DNA of 64,000 nucleotides, from assembly GCF_000685315.1 (NCBI RefSeq), contig NZ_ARYM01000011.1, positions 62,001-126,000 of the forward strand, written 5' to 3'. Under the pieces are notes generated by a model, which worked only from the letters and a program-made list of their open reading frames with translations, did no database searches and was not told where the DNA came from. This DNA comes from Hyphomonas polymorpha PS728. Lineage in GTDB: Bacteria; Pseudomonadota; Alphaproteobacteria; Caulobacterales; Hyphomonadaceae. Within the stretch, counting starts at the first letter, position 1; the number at the start of each line of letters is the position of its first letter. Position numbers and translations under genes: made by a program. Shown here piece by piece: positions 60,650 through 64,000 of this stretch.

Positions 60650-63600
60650 TCATTCAGGTGGCGGCTGGCCGCCCTCTTCCAGGCCGGTGGCAATGTCGAT
60701 CAGCGTGCTGGCATTGGCTGACTGGAGACCCTGCTCGATCAGCTGGGTGAGCGGCAGGTTGAAGTTCATGGAAAACTCGAAGGCCTGGCCGGGCGGCATG
60801 GTGATGGCCCCGCCCACAGGTACAGAGCGGATATTGCGCCCGGCCAGAATGATGCCTGCCTGCATCTGGTCTGCCAGATCTCCCGACAGGCTGACTTCCA
60901 GTACATAGAATTCAAGATCCCGCAGCGCGTTGAAGGCCATGGCCGCGGTGGGATCGTTCTCGGCGGCGGCATTCACCGCCCCGCCGGTATAGGAGAGGCG
61001 CCCGCCCTCATCGGCCCGCAGGCGCGCATCGCGCACATAGACGGAGGTAGGCGTGAACTCGATCGGGAAGGAACCGCTGACCGTGCCTTCGGCGGCCGTG
61101 TCGGGCAGTTTCAGCACTTCGATCAGCTGGGTGAGGTTGATCCGGCTGGCGGTGACCTCGACACGCTGGTCTGCGCCTTCGCTAAGCGACCAGTCAAGCG
61201 GGGCAAGCGCCAGCTCTCCCCCGGCGAAGGGGAAGGACACCTCGTCCAGATGCAGGGTCTTGCCCTCTTCCAGATTGAACAGGACCCGGCCATTGGAGAA
61301 AGGAATGCCGGGATTGACGCTGCTGATGGTGATTTCCTGCTGCGGCGCCGTGGTGAGCTTCATCACATCGGTGAAGCGGACATTGCCGGCGATGCCGCTG
61401 ACCCGGCCAAGACGGGTGGTCTGGAAGCCGAAATTGCTGAGCGTGAGATCCGCCGTACCCTGAATATCTCCGCCATTGATGGTGAAGGCCGCGTCGCCGT
61501 TGAACTCGCCTTCAGCGGCGGTGAAGAGACCGACGAGGCGGCGGGAAATCATCGACGGCTGAATGCCGCCGGGGAAGAAGACCAGCCGCTCCGAATTGAT
61601 GGCGGCGGTGCCTTCCAGATCGAAGATGTTTATGTCGGCGCGGGCTTCGGCGATCTGCGTGCCGGACATTTCCAGCCGCAGGGGGCCGGAGGCCACCAGG
61701 CGCTGGCCTTCGATGCGGCCGGCAAAATCCCCCAGCACAGGCTCATAGATCGGGTCTTCCAGCGTGTCGGCAATCCGGACGCTGCGGACCGAGACATCGC
61801 CCGACAGACCGCCAGGGGCGCTGGTGCCTTCAAAGCCGAAATGCGCCGCCGAGACATTCGCCGGGATCATGCCGCCGCCAAACTGGGTCTGGCCGAGGCC
61901 TGCCAGGATGCGCACCGGCCCGGAGCCGGTGGCGAGGCGGATTTCCGGCGCGCCGCTGTCGATGGTGAGCGTGTTCTCGCCCAGCGTCATCGGCATACTG
62001 AGCGTATCGGCACCGACAATCATCTGGAAGCCGTTTGAGAGCGTCCAGTTCACCTTGGCGCTGCGCAGGGCGAGTGTGCCCTCGCCTCCGGAAAACTGCA
62101 TCGGGACATCGACATTGCCGAGGCTGGCAGCGCCGCTGAGCGGGGTGCCCTGGCGGATGAACCGTCCGTCTACGGGGCAAATATTGAAAGCGGCGCGCGG
62201 AATGGTGATGCCGCCGGTGACGATGCCATCAGAGGTGACGGCGAGGCATGGCTTGCCATCGGACTGAACGCGCAGGCCGGCTGCATCCTGCACCGCGCTG
62301 AGCCCGCCGGCGAGGCGCGTGCGCTGGAGCGTGACGCCTTCCAGCTCTCCGGTGAGGGTAAATTCCCCCTGCCCGCGCGCCTGGTAGCCGCCCGCTTCTG
62401 CGGTGTAGTCAAAAGCGCTGAAATCTGCCGCGATGGTGCGGCCGCCAGCCGACCAGGGGGCGAGGTTCAGCGAGGCGCCTTCGAGGCTGAGCGAGGTCTG
62501 GCTGAGCCGCGTGGTGCCGAGGTCTGCCGCCATGCGGGGCATACCTCCGCCGGAAAGGCGCAGGCTGCCGCTCATCAGCACGTCCCCGCCCTGCACGCGC
62601 AGCCAGCTGCCGCCATCTGGACCGTCCGCCTCCAGACGAAGCCCGGAAGCCGCCGCCAGCGCGGAAGGCCCATCCGCATCCACGCGCAGATCGCCGTCCC
62701 GCAGGGTGGCGCGCAGGCCGAAGGCGGTGTCGAAATCCTTGGAGGCGCGCGTCAACGCGCCGGAGAGGGCCGCGCCATGCGCCTCAAGAACGCCCGGCAG
62801 CTTGAGGGCATTCGTGACCGGGGCGAGCGTTTCTGCCGTCAGCGCGGTGCCATTAAGCTGGACGCCCCCGGTGAAATCGACGCGACGGTCAGCCGAGCGG
62901 GCCAGATCGCCGGCGAGGCGCCATTCAGTGGCCGTGCCGGGCGGGCCAGCGAGATTGCTGGCCTCCAGCGAGACCGGGCCCTGGAAGGCGCCGCTGCTGC
63001 CTTCAAGCTCGGTATTGAAAGCGCTTTCGCCGACCGACCAGCCGGAGGCTTCAGCCCGGTCGAACTCGACCTGCGCAACGGCAAGAGTGAGCGCGTCGAG
63101 GATACTGCCGGCGGACATATCCGGGAGGACGTCAAACTCCGCCCGGCCGCGCGTGCGCAGACCGCTGAGGCTTGCCTCAGGCGAGGCCCCCTGCGCCAGG
63201 CGGGCGGACCATTCAAACGAAGTGGCGCCGTCGCCGCTGAGCGGGAAACTCGTTTCTGCCGCAAGGCTGAAGCCCGAAGCGGTATAGCCGCCAGCCTGCG
63301 CCGAATCTGACGCCAGACGCAGCTCGCCGGTGACCTCGCCGCCGGTGATCCGGGCTTTCAGCAGCGCTTCGCCCAGCACCATCCGCGCGTCACCCAGCGC
63401 CAGACGCGCCGGATCAAGCGCCAGGGAGGCGGTGGCATTCTCCGGAAAGCTGCCGGAGACGTTCAGCGTGGCAGCCGCCGCGCCAAAGGGTGTCTGAAGG
63501 TAAATGCGGGCGTCGCGGATATCGATGGGGGGCGCGGCGGCGCCGCCCTCACCGGAGGGCGCGGCCAGACGTTCCAGCCCATAAAATTTCAATCCTGTGG

Positions 63601-63979
63601 CATCCAGAGTGCCCCGCATTTGGAGGCCGGTGATCGAAATTCCATCAATCCGGGGGGTAAACAGCTTCGGCCAGGAAAGGCGCGCAATGATCTCCTCGGC
63701 TTCTGCCGGCACGTCTGGACCCGACGCGATGCGCACGCCTGTCAGGGTGGCGCCGCCAAGGCCGATACGGGTAAAACGGGCGTCGCAGATCAGATCCCGC
63801 TCGGCGCACCATGCGTCAAGCGCTTGTTCTGCAAGGGGTTTTCGTAGCATCCAGACAAGGCCGGTGGAGGCTACGACGAGGATGGCAGAGCCATAGAGCA
63901 GCCGTCTCGGCCAGACATGCTGGCGAGGTGACGCCTCCCCTGAGAGGCGCTTCATTTCTGAAGAGTCGACAGGCTTCAC
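60650..63979 (-). CDS. ydbH: YdbH-like AsmA-family envelope-spanning protein
   Basis: A 1109-residue protein (GTG start at 63979; an ATG at 63955 gives 1101). One N-terminal transmembrane anchor (RLLYGSAILVVASTGLVWML, about 25-45) is followed by a very long beta-rich periplasmic region of AsmA/TamB-like repeats, as expected for a hydrophobic groove that carries phospholipids between membranes. The C-terminal domain ends in a short helix (LPLTQLIEQGLQSANASTLID). Operon with ynbE and ydbL. Role inferred from the E. coli YdbH/TamB/YhdP group. Confidence 0.88.
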   Translation of the reverse strand: MKPVDSSEMKRLSGEASPRQHVWPRRLLYGSAILVVASTGLVWMLRKPLAEQALDAWCAERDLICDARFTRIGLGGATLTGVRIASGPDVPAEAEEIIARLSWPKLFTPRIDGISITGLQMRGTLDATGLKFYGLERLAAPSGEGGAAAPPIDIRDARIYLQTPFGAAAATLNVSGSFPENATASLALDPARLALGDARMVLGEALLKARITGGEVTGELRLASDSAQAGGYTASGFSLAAETSFPLSGDGATSFEWSARLAQGASPEASLSGLRTRGRAEFDVLPDMSAGSILDALTLAVAQVEFDRAEASGWSVGESAFNTELEGSSGAFQGPVSLEASNLAGPPGTATEWRLAGDLARSADRRVDFTGGVQLNGTALTAETLAPVTNALKLPGVLEAHGAALSGALTRASKDFDTAFGLRATLRDGDLRVDADGPSALAAASGLRLEADGPDGGSWLRVQGGDVLMSGSLRLSGGGMPRMAADLGTTRLSQTSLSLEGASLNLAPWSAGGRTIAADFSAFDYTAEAGGYQARGQGEFTLTGELEGVTLQRTRLAGGLSAVQDAAGLRVQSDGKPCLAVTSDGIVTGGITIPRAAFNICPVDGRFIRQGTPLSGAASLGNVDVPMQFSGGEGTLALRSAKVNWTLSNGFQMIVGADTLSMPMTLGENTLTIDSGAPEIRLATGSGPVRILAGLGQTQFGGGMIPANVSAAHFGFEGTSAPGGLSGDVSVRSVRIADTLEDPIYEPVLGDFAGRIEGQRLVASGPLRLEMSGTQIAEARADINIFDLEGTAAINSERLVFFPGGIQPSMISRRLVGLFTAAEGEFNGDAAFTINGGDIQGTADLTLSNFGFQTTRLGRVSGIAGNVRFTDVMKLTTAPQQEITISSVNPGIPFSNGRVLFNLEEGKTLHLDEVSFPFAGGELALAPLDWSLSEGADQRVEVTASRINLTQLIEVLKLPDTAAEGTVSGSFPIEFTPTSVYVRDARLRADEGGRLSYTGGAVNAAAENDPTAAMAFNALRDLEFYVLEVSLSGDLADQMQAGIILAGRNIRSVPVGGAITMPPGQAFEFSMNFNLPLTQLIEQGLQSANASTLIDIATGLEEGGQPPPE

Positions 63980-64000
63980 TGGTCCGACCGGCTTGCTTCT

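Overview
The window is GC-rich, densely coding chromosomal DNA from an alphaproteobacterium. The best organism clues are a ChpT phosphotransferase (CckA-CtrA phosphorelay) next to a single-domain receiver and a CheR, a TIGR02301-type secreted protein, and many acyl-CoA dehydrogenase, enoyl-CoA hydratase and SDR genes. These suggest Caulobacterales/Hyphomonadaceae; that placement is inference. I see no rRNA, tRNA, CRISPR array, phage or classical insertion sequence.

Layout. 0-6 kb: an acyl-CoA dehydrogenase cut by the left edge, a TauE/SafE permease, a LysR regulator, a Kef-type antiporter, TadA and a crotonase. 6-12 kb: a lower-GC membrane protein, rsmD, a patatin, an RNA methyltransferase coupled to a NUDIX hydrolase, an SDR, and two Ala/Glu-rich exported miniproteins. 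12-20 kb: nitronate monooxygenase, CorA, PQQ-type sugar dehydrogenase, D-2-hydroxyacid dehydrogenase, gamma-glutamyltransferase, and a family-V-like uracil-DNA glycosylase coupled to an unknown protein. 20-26 kb: a catabolic block (TetR, APH-like kinase, acyl-CoA dehydrogenase, Zn alcohol dehydrogenase, P450), in which kinase plus dehydrogenase resembles split ACAD10/11 or LvaA/LvaC. 26-34 kb: dapA-smpB, a lytic transglycosylase, a truncated DUF559 nuclease between inverted repeats, a dicarboxylate symporter, aldehyde dehydrogenase and enoyl-CoA hydratase. 34-42 kb: a coupled acyl-CoA dehydrogenase/serine hydrolase/DUF3253/TfoX operon, a thioesterase, an SDR and a large M1 aminopeptidase.

42-50 kb: a 930-bp gene-poor gap rich in hairpins and one strong G-quadruplex candidate, an aromatic aminotransferase, a TetR, an orphan terminator that may end a small RNA, an M48 protease, an MBL hydrolase, and an operon of two paralogous unknown secreted proteins behind a RedY-like lipoprotein. 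50-58 kb: carB, greA, an ELM1-family protein, and mnmA coupled to a CPT-like kinase. 57-64 kb: chpT-receiver-cheR, and ydbH-ynbE-ydbL, the genes of an envelope-spanning AsmA-like bridge.

The most unusual non-coding signals are: a 10-bp-phased tandem repeat (consensus CCGGACANTT) found at two loci 20 kb apart; the DUF559 remnant bounded by inverted palindromic repeats; the structured 42-kb gap; a duplicated 61-bp leader in front of two neighbouring genes; and several clean inverted repeats in promoter positions of catabolic genes.
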